5,443 nt of DNA from CAYJOG01 sp964371695 [NCBI: uncultured bacterium] (lineage in GTDB: Bacteria > CAYJOG01): the NCBI GenBank assembly GCA_964371695.1, contig CAYJOG010000217.1:1-5443 (forward strand), written 5' to 3'. The notes under the pieces were generated by a model. It searched no databases. It was given only the letters and a program-made list of their open reading frames with translations, and had not been told where the DNA came from. Positions 1 to 5,418 of this stretch are shown piece by piece. Every line of letters starts with the position of its first letter. Positions within the stretch are counted from its first letter, which is position 1. Both the position numbers and the translations under genes were made by a program.

Positions 1-155
1 ACCCGCAACAGGTCATAACCCGCCAGTTGGGGCAACTGTCGGATACGCGCCACCTCCCCCACAATTTCCTGTGCTGAGGGGAACTGCCTGTTTCTGGCGG
101 CAAGGGCCTTGGTGACAAACCCGCCATCCAGCAGAATGACAAACTGTGGATTCAC
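1..155 (-). CDS. NYN-domain (LabA/DUF88-like) protein, N-terminal fragment
   Basis: Partial gene that starts inside the window on the minus strand and runs off the left edge, giving about 51 residues. The translation opens MNPQFVILLDGGFVTKAL and ends in LPQLAGYDLLR. A hydrophobic strand followed by D-G-G within the first 12 residues is the signature opening of NYN-domain proteins, which have a PIN-like fold and are predicted metal-dependent ribonucleases; Asp10 would be the first metal-binding acidic residue. The L-x-GYDLLR stretch near residue 45 also matches how LabA-like members continue. I chose the GTG at 155 because it puts the domain at the very N-terminus. The same frame stays open back to a TAA at 276-278, and GTG codons at 245 or 242 would add about 30 residues; no convincing Shine-Dalgarno sequence precedes any of them. 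The family call is from memory of the motif and rests on a fragment. Confidence 0.6.
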   Translation of the reverse strand, partial: MNPQFVILLDGGFVTKALAARNRQFPSAQEIVGEVARIRQLPQLAGYDLLR

Positions 156-269
156 CGAGCCATGATAAATGCTCCAGAACCGCTGGTGCTGCCGAAGCAG
201 ACTTGGATCAATTACCAGCGGCGGAGCGTTATCTTTCGTCACCACCAACCGAAGCGACCAGCGGTTGAC

Positions 270-298
270 AGTCAGTTACAACGCAATTGTAACCGACT
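270..298. repeat. 29-bp near-perfect inverted repeat, operator-like
   Basis: The arms are AGTC-A-GTTACAA and TTGTAAC-C-GACT around a 5-bp spacer CGCAA. They pair at 11 of 12 positions, and the inner 7 bp are perfect. The sequence is not GC-rich and no T-run follows on either strand, so it does not look like an intrinsic terminator. It lies upstream of the NYN gene and downstream of the lipoprotein gene, both on the minus strand. Its symmetry and size suit the binding site of a dimeric regulator; the regulator is unknown. Confidence 0.55.
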
Positions 299-300
299 CT

Positions 301-370
301 CGCCGGAAACGCAAAAGAAACGGCTGCTGAAAAAAACTTGGCTTAAGCCGCCCAGAGAACTTTTCCGGCG
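301..370. repeat. Long-range inverted repeat after the lipoprotein gene
   Basis: CGCCGGAAA at 301-309 is the perfect reverse complement of TTTCCGGCG at 362-370, 52 bp apart. The right arm directly abuts the lipoprotein stop codon. Between the arms lie a 10-bp palindrome GGCTTAAGCC (340-349) and, read on the minus strand, a run of seven T (336-330) just after it. This could be a weak 3'-end or terminator structure for the lipoprotein transcript, but the inner palindrome can form only a 3-bp stem, so the function is uncertain. Confidence 0.35.
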
Positions 371-1363
371 TCAAACCTGCCCTGGTTGCACTTGGCGCAG
401 ACGCCAATAGGTGAGGTCGGCGGGGTGCCACAGTTCGTTCAGTGTGGACTTAAGCCCCTGAAAAAGGGGGAACGAGCTGTTGTTGCCGGGGTCGGTCTCC
501 AGACTGGTTTCCACGATGTCGGGAATCAGGTCGTTGTCGGTGTCGGTGGTGTTCACCCCCAGGGTGGTGTTCATGTCGTCGGGGATGTCGTCCGCCGGGT
601 CGGTGTCGGCCCGTTCATAGTCGCTGTTGTGGCCCAGCAGGTTGATGTCGGGTGTGGCGGGCAGGGGGCTGCCGCTGTTGACGCTGGTGACATTGGCATC
701 GCGGCGGATGGTGAAGTCCAACGGCTCCACCAGGTTATCCAGCACGTTGAAACTGCCGTTGCGGTCGGGGTGCAAAGGCGACACCAGAAAGTTCAGCGAA
801 AGGGCCTTGTCGTTCACCGTCACGCCGCTGTTGGGGGCGCATTTGCTGGTGGTGGAGCGCTGGGTGGCGACAAGCGCGAAAAAGGTCTTGCACAGTTCCA
901 GCGTGATTTTGCCGCCGCCACGGGGCAGCACTTTGTCCAGCAGGCCAAAGCTGGCGAGGTAAGGCTGCGTGGTGGTGTTCCACACCAGCGTGCTGGTGAG
1001 GGTGTTGCTGGAAAAAGGCTCGCCGGTCTGGTTCTGGCGAATCTGGTTTCCGGTGTAATAGGTCCACACCCCCTGGTGCAGCACAAAGGCGTCGGTCCAG
1101 TTTTCAGCCAGACTCACACCGGCCACCACGGCTTTTGGGCCAAGGTTCTGGCTGTTCAGGCCGCTGCGGTTCACCGCCACGATGTAATGCAGGTCCGGGT
1201 CCAGACGCCCGGCATAAAAAAGCTCCAGGCGCAGCAGGTCCACCGCCGCGGCGGGGGCCTTTTGCTGCACCACGCGGGCGCAGCCCAGGCTCAGCAGAAA
1301 ACCAGCCAGCAGGGTGGCCAGGGGGGCTGCGGAGATTTTTCTGTTCCGGGTTTTCAAGGTCAT
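371..1363 (-). CDS. Putative secreted lipoprotein with calcium-binding (TSP3-like) motif
   Basis: A 330-residue protein whose family I do not recognise. The N-terminus has basic residues (K4, R6, R8, K9), a hydrophobic stretch (about 12-27) and LLSLGC with Cys28, which resembles a signal peptidase II lipobox. Ser at -3 and Leu at -2 make the lipobox non-ideal, so an ordinary exported protein is also possible. The middle (about 40-240) is a beta-rich globular region with two cysteines, C158 and C175, that could form a disulfide. Residues 253-295 are acidic and include DTDNDLIPDIVE, the D-x-D-x-D-x-x-x-D pattern of thrombospondin type-3 and EF-hand-like calcium loops seen in bacterial surface proteins. 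The start ATG has no clear Shine-Dalgarno. The gene lies downstream of the thioredoxin-like gene on the same strand, with a REPIN-like element between them. I infer an envelope-anchored or surface protein; the substrate or partner cannot be read from the sequence. Confidence 0.75.
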   Translation of the reverse strand: MTLKTRNRKISAAPLATLLAGFLLSLGCARVVQQKAPAAAVDLLRLELFYAGRLDPDLHYIVAVNRSGLNSQNLGPKAVVAGVSLAENWTDAFVLHQGVWTYYTGNQIRQNQTGEPFSSNTLTSTLVWNTTTQPYLASFGLLDKVLPRGGGKITLELCKTFFALVATQRSTTSKCAPNSGVTVNDKALSLNFLVSPLHPDRNGSFNVLDNLVEPLDFTIRRDANVTSVNSGSPLPATPDINLLGHNSDYERADTDPADDIPDDMNTTLGVNTTDTDNDLIPDIVETSLETDPGNNSSFPLFQGLKSTLNELWHPADLTYWRLRQVQPGQV

Positions 1364-1392
1364 TGTGTTTTCATGAAAGGGGTTGGTCTGGC

Positions 1393-1471
1393 GTAGCGGC
1401 GACGCCCGCGTCGCCGCGAAATTCGATGGATTTTGATTGTTTTTAGTGCGCGACGGGGGCGTCGCGCCTAC
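1393..1471. repeat. REPIN/BIME-like doublet of two GTAG-headed palindromes
   Basis: The first unit starts GTAG at 1393 and folds on a perfect 10-bp stem, GCGGCGACGC (1396-1405) with GCGTCGCCGC (1408-1417), around a CC loop. The second unit reads on the minus strand: its GTAG head is CTAC at 1468-1471, and its perfect 8-bp stem is 1448-1455 with 1460-1467 around GGGG. Aligned from their heads, the two units agree at 19 of 22 positions. They stand in inverted orientation, heads outward, separated by a 30-bp AT-richer spacer. GTAG or GTGG heads, a palindromic body, inverted pairing and an extragenic position are the defining traits of REP doublets (REPINs) mobilised by RAYT transposases. No RAYT gene is in this window. 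The element could also act as a 3'-end stabiliser or attenuator between the two minus-strand genes. Confidence 0.75.
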
Positions 1472-1510
1472 TCCGCAAGGTTTTCAGAGAGCCTGTTCGG
1501 GCAGAGTCGG

Positions 1511-2512
1511 TCAATTCCCCAGGGCCTTTTTCACCCACTTGCCAATGTCCTCCAGGCGGCCCACGCCAAAGGCCCTGATTTTCAGGTCGCCGTCCACGGC
1601 ATAAAACGTGGGATAGGCGCTCACCTTCCAGGTTTGCAGCACGTGGCCGTTGGGGTCCAGCAGCGAGGGCCAGGGATAGTTCTGCTGGGTTTGATAGTCC
1701 CGGGCGTTTTTCACGGCCTGCTCGCTGTTGCCCATGGCGGCGGCGATGATTTTGTATCCCTTGGCCCGGCCCGAAGTCTCCAGCCATTCCTTGAAGCGCG
1801 GCAGCTCCCGCTGGCAGTGGGGGCAGGTGGGGCTGTAAAAAATCACCAGCCCTCCCTTGCTGCCCTTGAGTGTGGCGAGGTCCACGGTTTTGCCCGTCAG
1901 GTCGGGCAGAGAAAGCGGGGGCGCGGGGCGGCCCACCATTTTGTCCTGGGGGTTCACCATGGCGGGGGCGTTGGCGGCCTTGGCCACATATTTGAGAAGG
2001 TCCAGCAGGGAGCGGTCGTCGTAAACGTCCAGTTTTTCTGTGACGCCGCCGGGGCTGAGGGTGGGGGTGAGCATGACGCCCCCCGGCCCCAGAATGTAAT
2101 AAGCGGGCAGCGACACCGCCTGAAACTGATAGGCCACCCGCAACTGTTCATCCTGAAAACTGGGCAGCTTGACGGTGGCGGCGATGGCCTTGGCCTTGGC
2201 CAGGTCGTTCTGGTTCACCGAGGCCACGGTCACGGCTTTCACCCCCTGGGGCAGGGCGGTGGTGTTCAGATCTTTGAGTTGCTCCACACACAGCTTGCAG
2301 CGGGGGTGCCAGAAAAAGAGCAGCGTGGCTTTGGACCCAAACTGGCTGTTGAGCACCTCGGTTTTGGGCGTGTCCAGGCGTTTGAGGGTCCATTTGTCGG
2401 GGGCCTGACCCAGGCGCAGGGCCTTGGGGTTGGCGAACGCGGCGGTGTGACTCACCAGCAGCACCAGCAGGGCAAGGCGGCCCGCTGTTTGGAAAAGGAA
2501 GCGGATGGACAT
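1511..2512 (-). CDS. Exported double-thioredoxin-domain protein (TlpA/ResA-like)
   Basis: A 333-residue protein with a clear signal peptide: MSIR, a hydrophobic core (about 13-21) and a likely cleavage after AFA (about residue 27). The mature part has two thioredoxin-like domains. Domain 1 (about 30-180) has the redox motif C72-K-L-C75 and a probable cis-proline in SLPAYY (P136). Domain 2 (about 190-333) opens like TlpA/ResA (VGRPAPPLSLPDLTGK) and has C230-P-H-C233 and a cis-proline in AYPTFY (P301). Members of this family reduce or exchange disulfides in periplasmic proteins, for example in cytochrome c maturation; the client here is unknown. I chose the ATG at 2512 because it gives a standard signal peptide. 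An upstream ATG at 2569 overlaps the fur stop codon as ATGA and would add 19 polar residues before the same signal peptide; neither start has a good Shine-Dalgarno. The gene follows fur closely on the same strand, so cotranscription is likely. Confidence 0.88.
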   Translation of the reverse strand: MSIRFLFQTAGRLALLVLLVSHTAAFANPKALRLGQAPDKWTLKRLDTPKTEVLNSQFGSKATLLFFWHPRCKLCVEQLKDLNTTALPQGVKAVTVASVNQNDLAKAKAIAATVKLPSFQDEQLRVAYQFQAVSLPAYYILGPGGVMLTPTLSPGGVTEKLDVYDDRSLLDLLKYVAKAANAPAMVNPQDKMVGRPAPPLSLPDLTGKTVDLATLKGSKGGLVIFYSPTCPHCQRELPRFKEWLETSGRAKGYKIIAAAMGNSEQAVKNARDYQTQQNYPWPSLLDPNGHVLQTWKVSAYPTFYAVDGDLKIRAFGVGRLEDIGKWVKKALGN

Positions 2513-2565
2513 GCCGGTATTGTAATCAAGCCCCGGAAGATGTGGCTTTTCTTGCGGGTAATGGC

Positions 2566-3003
2566 TCATCGGCAGGCCGGACAGGTGCCGTAAAAGGTCA
2601 TTTCGCGGGTGCTGATGGCCCAGCCCAGGCTGGCGGGCGGCGGCGGCGGCGGGGTTTCGTCCAGGCAGGCCACCGCGCCGCATTCTTCGCACAACACATG
2701 GGCGTGCTCCTGGGGCAGAGACCGGGCCACGGCAAACCGCACACTGCGCTCGTGGGTTTTCACCCGGTGCAGCACACCGGCGTCTTCCAGGGTTTGCAGG
2801 GTGCGATAAAGGGTCACGCGGTCGTGGCCGGGGCCGAGTTTTTCCATGATCTGGCCGTGGCTGAGGGCCTGGGGGGTGTCCAGCAGGGCGTCCAGCACCT
2901 GCACCCGCGCCGCCGAGGGCCGCACCCGCGCCTGTTTCAGCAGCCGGTGGGCGGGTGTTTCCGCCGGGCCGGAAGGCATTTTGGGTGGGCAGGCGGCGGC
3001 CAT
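2566..3003 (-). CDS. Fur-family metal-responsive transcriptional regulator
   Basis: A 145-residue protein of normal Fur-family length. Residues about 15-83 form the winged helix, with VTLYRTLQTLEDAGVLHRV (63-81) matching the recognition helix and wing of Fur, Zur and PerR proteins. The C-terminal metal and dimerisation domain has H100-A-H102, then C105-E-E-C108, and ends with C141-P-A-C144. The two CxxC pairs are the usual structural zinc site. The subtype (Fur, Zur, PerR or another) cannot be settled here. A run of six prolines (118-123), encoded by a CGG-type triplet repeat, lies within the second domain where family members normally have beta-strand sequence. The ATG at 3003 has no Shine-Dalgarno; an alternative ATG lies at residue 9. 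The gene sits upstream of the double-thioredoxin gene and divergent from the LptC-like gene, so it may control either or itself. Confidence 0.9.
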   Translation of the reverse strand: MAAACPPKMPSGPAETPAHRLLKQARVRPSAARVQVLDALLDTPQALSHGQIMEKLGPGHDRVTLYRTLQTLEDAGVLHRVKTHERSVRFAVARSLPQEHAHVLCEECGAVACLDETPPPPPPASLGWAISTREMTFYGTCPACR

Positions 3004-3016
3004 GGGGGATATTTTA
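3004..3016 (-). promoter_or_regulatory. Candidate -10 element for a leaderless fur transcript
   Basis: Read on the minus strand, TAAAAT (3016-3011) is followed by seven bases (ATCCCCC) and then the fur ATG at 3003. That spacing would place the transcription start at or next to the start codon, which fits the lack of a Shine-Dalgarno. No good -35 hexamer is visible at 17-18 bp. This is a pattern-based suggestion only. Confidence 0.35.
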
Positions 3017-3083
3017 ACAGGGCGCTGGGGGATTCAGGACCGAAGACATCAATCTGTGTAGGGTGGTGATTGAAGGGGCTTTT

Positions 3084-3089
3084 TATTAT
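3084..3089 (+). promoter_or_regulatory. Weak candidate -10 for the LptC-like gene
   Basis: TATTAT matches five of six bases of TATAAT. It lies in the short AT-rich part of the 111-bp divergent intergenic region, about 25 bp before the plus-strand ATG at 3115. No recognisable -35 lies at the right distance, and the start codon is preceded by only a poor Shine-Dalgarno. Confidence 0.22.
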
Positions 3090-3114
3090 TAACAGCAACG
3101 CCTGAGCCAGTGAA

Positions 3115-4599
3115 ATGACAGAAAAACGCCCCTATTTCGGACATAGGAAAAACCCGCTCGCCCCGCTGCGGCGGCCGCTGGTGGTGCTGTGGGCGGTGTT
3201 GTGGCGCGTGGCGCTGGGGGGTGGGATCGTCTATGGCCTGTTCTGGCTCACACAACTGGACGTGAGCCGCCTCACCGCGCGGGCCACCGCCCGCCAGCCC
3301 GTGGGTGAGGGGGCCGAGCTGGCGCTTTATGACGACGGCAAGGTTTTTTTGCGCGCCCGCGCCACCGTGGTGCGGGTGGAGGAAAACGAAGATGTCATCG
3401 AGGCCCAGGGTCTGAGCGAGGGCGAGCTGTTTGACGACAATGGCCGCCGCCGGGTGGCTTTTGCGGCGGACACGTTGATCTGGCGCAAGAGCCTGGGGCA
3501 GGTGGTGATGGAGGGCGGCATTACGCTGAGCGCCAGCGAGGGCGACGTACTCAAGGCCCCGCAATTGCTCATGAACCGCACCGAGCAGAAGATCTTTTTT
3601 CACCAGGGCCTGAAGTGGCGGGCCGGGCGCAGCCACCTGAGCGCGGGTCAGGCCGAGGCCGACCGCAAACTGCGGCAGTTTGTGTTGCGGGGCACGGTGG
3701 AGGGCGAGATTTTTGACCTGCGCAGCATGGCCCTCAGCCGCAGTCAGCGCACCTTCAAAAAGCGCCAGCTCAGCCCCGGCGAGGTGCTGCCCCTGCGGGT
3801 GCTGGCCCCCCAGGCCACGGTGGATCAAACCCAGGGTCTGGCCACCTTCACCAGTGGCCCCGGCGAGCCGCCGCTGCTGCTCAGCCTCAAGCGCCACCGC
3901 CTGCGCGCCCGCTCGGCCCAGGTGTATACCCGCGAAAAACGCCTGGAGGTGTCGGGCGAAACCCTGCTGGTGCGGCCCCCCGACCAGGACAAACGGTTTG
4001 GCGACACCGCCAACGCCTTTGCCCAGGACAAAGCCGTGATCTCCACCGCCATGTTCACCTGGTTTTATGGTGAAAAACGCATGATTTTTCCCACCCAACT
4101 GGTGGTGGTGCAACCGGCGCGGGTGCTCTCGGCGGGGCAGGGCATTCTGGATGACGCGGCGGGAAAAATGGACCTCACCGCCGGTGTGGGGTATCAGCAG
4201 ACCCACGGCCCCTGGGCCAAACGCCTGAAGAAATACGACGACCTGAGCCAGGACGCCCGCGACATTCTCACCAGCCCCATGGCGCTGCGTTCGGGCCAGT
4301 TGTCCTATGACCTCAAAAACGGCTCGTTTGAAGCCCTGGGGGGCGTGGACGTGCGGGTGAAGGAGCGCACCCTCACGGGCCACCGGGCGGTGTATGTTCC
4401 GAAAGAAAAAAAGTGGACCATGCAGGGGTCCGTGGTTTATCGGCAAAAAGACAAACAGGCCCTTTTTACCGAGCTTTTCACGCTGAAAACCGACGTGGAG
4501 CAGGCGGTGCTGGAGGGCCGTTCGCGGGTGCTCATCAACCCCAGCGAGCGCATGAAAACTTCTTATGACGACATGGCCAAAGACCCGTTGTGGCGGTAG
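3115..4599 (+). CDS. Large membrane-anchored LptC/LptA (OstA-like) repeat protein
   Basis: A 494-residue protein with a basic N-terminus, one membrane segment (about 21-46) and a long periplasmic part. That part contains recurring units of about 28 residues with the pattern (x)A-x-x-A-x-x-x-x-x-x-x-x-L-x-x-x-G-x-V/I-x-V, as in LptC, LptA and OstA proteins. I see units near 114-140, 144-170, 173-200, 262-288, 309-336, 337-362, 389-416 and 419-446; clear examples are FAADTLIWRKSLGQVVMEGG and LRSGQLSYDLKNGSFEALGG. Such beta repeats stack into the taco-like groove that carries lipopolysaccharide from the inner-membrane ABC transporter to the outer membrane. E. coli LptC is only 191 residues, so this is more than twice as long, as if an LptC anchor were fused to an LptA-like bridge. 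No kdsC, lptB or rpoN neighbour is present. It is transcribed away from fur and converges on the toxin-antitoxin locus. Family assignment is good; the precise role (LptC, LptA or a variant) is inference. Confidence 0.78.
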   Translation: MTEKRPYFGHRKNPLAPLRRPLVVLWAVLWRVALGGGIVYGLFWLTQLDVSRLTARATARQPVGEGAELALYDDGKVFLRARATVVRVEENEDVIEAQGLSEGELFDDNGRRRVAFAADTLIWRKSLGQVVMEGGITLSASEGDVLKAPQLLMNRTEQKIFFHQGLKWRAGRSHLSAGQAEADRKLRQFVLRGTVEGEIFDLRSMALSRSQRTFKKRQLSPGEVLPLRVLAPQATVDQTQGLATFTSGPGEPPLLLSLKRHRLRARSAQVYTREKRLEVSGETLLVRPPDQDKRFGDTANAFAQDKAVISTAMFTWFYGEKRMIFPTQLVVVQPARVLSAGQGILDDAAGKMDLTAGVGYQQTHGPWAKRLKKYDDLSQDARDILTSPMALRSGQLSYDLKNGSFEALGGVDVRVKERTLTGHRAVYVPKEKKWTMQGSVVYRQKDKQALFTELFTLKTDVEQAVLEGRSRVLINPSERMKTSYDDMAKDPLWR

Positions 4600-4620
4600 A
4601 AGGCGGAAGGCGGGAGTTTT

Positions 4621-4935
4621 TTACCCTGCCGCGACTTTTCTCCCACTTTTTTGAGGCACAATCCGAACCTCCACCCTCTTTTCCAGAACCTCCAGATAAT
4701 CCACCAGACGGTCGAGGGTAAAGCCAGAGAGGCGGCCATTTTTGAGAGAGGAAATCACGGGCTGGGTGGTGCCCAGCAGGTGGGCGGCCTGCTGCTGGGT
4801 GAGGCCGCGTTTGTCCAGTTCGCGGGTTATGGCCAGCGCCAAACGGGATTTGGTGAGCAGCTTTTCAGGTTCTGGCAGGCCCAGATCGGCAAACACGTTG
4901 CCGGTGCTTTGTGTGTGTTCTGGAATGGTTTTCAT
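4621..4935 (-). CDS. higA: HigA-type antitoxin, XRE-family HTH regulator
   Basis: A 104-residue protein with a Cro/C1-type helix-turn-helix at about 45-70: LTQQQAAHLLGTTQPVISSL followed by KNGRL. This is the form seen in HigA antitoxins partnered with Gp49-like toxins. Such antitoxins bind and neutralise the RelE-fold toxin and repress their own operon. The start is well supported: a strong Shine-Dalgarno GAGGAGG lies four bases upstream, and the ATG overlaps the toxin stop codon as ATGA, typical of translational coupling in higBA pairs. The gene appears complete. It converges on the LptC-like gene with only 21 bp between the stop codons. Because the toxin frame upstream is broken, this may be an orphan antitoxin that still acts as a regulator. 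Confidence 0.88.
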   Translation of the reverse strand: MKTIPEHTQSTGNVFADLGLPEPEKLLTKSRLALAITRELDKRGLTQQQAAHLLGTTQPVISSLKNGRLSGFTLDRLVDYLEVLEKRVEVRIVPQKSGRKVAAG

Positions 4936-5296
4936 GGTTCCTCCTCTTTGGCCAGCAGGCGGGCTTCTTTCAGGCGTTGGTGAATGACGGTCAGGTGGGC
5001 TTTGGGTGTGGTGATGCCGTGTGTGGATTTTTTCTGGAAGGCATGCAGGACATAGAGGCGTTTCCCCAGTTTTGTGGCGTAAATGGTTCTGAATGTGCCT
5101 GACTCATCCTCTGCCTTGATTTCAATCACTCCCGGCAGACCTTTTAATGCCTTGCTGTTGGGTGGCACTCACCGGTTTGTGCCATGAAAAGCGCATGACC
5201 TGTCTGTTCGCGGGCCTGCTGAGGAAACGCACGCAAATCTTTCAGACTGCTTCCCATCCACACAACTGGCCGAAGCGGTTTTTCTGGCGGCTTCAC
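4932..5296 (-). pseudogene. higB: HigB-type toxin (phage Gp49-like, RelE fold), frameshifted
   Basis: Two adjacent frames together rebuild a standard toxin of the phage-derived Gp49-like/HigB family, whose members cut ribosome-bound mRNA. The N-terminal part (GTG at 5296 to TAA at 5146-5144, 50 residues) contains VVWMGSSLKDLRAFPQQARE and HALFMAQTGECHP. The C-terminal part (5168-4932) continues as NSKALKGLPGVIEIK, then FRTIY, YVLHAFQKKS and ITTPK, the conserved core of the family. The frames join at a CCC run (5162-5160). One extra C there would give a continuous GECHPNSKALKG, so a one-base deletion (or sequencing error) is the simplest explanation. The GTG at 5168 that opens the C-terminal frame would give only 78 residues lacking the N-terminal helices. 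The N-terminal start is uncertain: AAGGAGGT (5302-5295) overlaps the chosen GTG, and in-frame GTGs also lie at 5311 and 5305. The stop overlaps the higA start as ATGA. Confidence 0.8.
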
Positions 5297-5314
5297 CTCC
5301 TTCACCTGCACCAG

Positions 5315-5343
5315 ATTATATAAAAAATTATATATTTTCTCAA
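5315..5343 (-). promoter_or_regulatory. Strong sigma-70-type promoter of the higBA locus
   Basis: On the minus strand, TTGAGA (5343-5338, five of six matches to TTGACA) is followed by exactly 17 bp and a perfect TATAAT (5320-5315). The predicted start of transcription is near 5308, just upstream of the AAGGAGGT Shine-Dalgarno (5302-5295) of the toxin gene. This is the best promoter match in the window. Confidence 0.8.
5317..5334. promoter_or_regulatory. Operator-like palindrome over the higBA promoter
   Basis: TATATAA (5317-5323) and TTATATA (5328-5334) form a perfect 7-bp inverted repeat around AAAA. The palindrome covers most of the -10 hexamer and part of the spacer. HigA proteins repress their own promoter by binding palindromes there, so this is a reasonable HigA operator. 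Its very low complexity (A and T only) means chance symmetry cannot be excluded. Confidence 0.45.
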
Positions 5344-5418
5344 GCGGGTGGCTCTTCTGGTTTCAATTGAGGGGTGACAAATCGCTCTGGGGAAATCATA
5401 AAGATCACGAAACATGGC

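Noticed and set aside
162-410. 82-codon plus-strand frame
   Set aside because: It crosses the inverted repeats and the lipoprotein 3' end, has a basic low-information product, and no Shine-Dalgarno precedes it.
1361-1375. Four-codon reading frame ending on the lipoprotein start codon (possible leader peptide)
   Set aside because: No Shine-Dalgarno and too short to distinguish from chance.
386-1396. 336-codon plus-strand frame antisense to the lipoprotein gene
   Set aside because: Gly/Val/Gln-rich shadow translation. The minus-strand frame has a signal sequence and a calcium-loop motif.
1433-2593. 386-codon plus-strand frame antisense to the thioredoxin gene
   Set aside because: Low-complexity Gly/His/Val-rich translation without domains, opposite a gene with two clear thioredoxin motifs and a signal peptide.
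2513-2692. 60-residue N-terminal extension of the thioredoxin gene into fur
   Set aside because: It overlaps the coding end of fur, is Arg/Pro-rich, and would bury the signal peptide in the middle of the protein.
3049-4446. 465-codon open frame on the minus strand, antisense to the LptC-like gene
   Set aside because: Its product is rich in His, Gln, Gly and Ala with no recognisable domain, as expected for the antisense of a GC-rich gene. The plus-strand frame has a membrane segment and LptC-type repeats.
4609-4630. Bidirectional terminator between the convergent LptC-like and higA genes
   Set aside because: GGCGGG and CCCTGCC can pair only with a bulge, and the T-run lies in the loop rather than after the stem, so it does not fit an intrinsic terminator.
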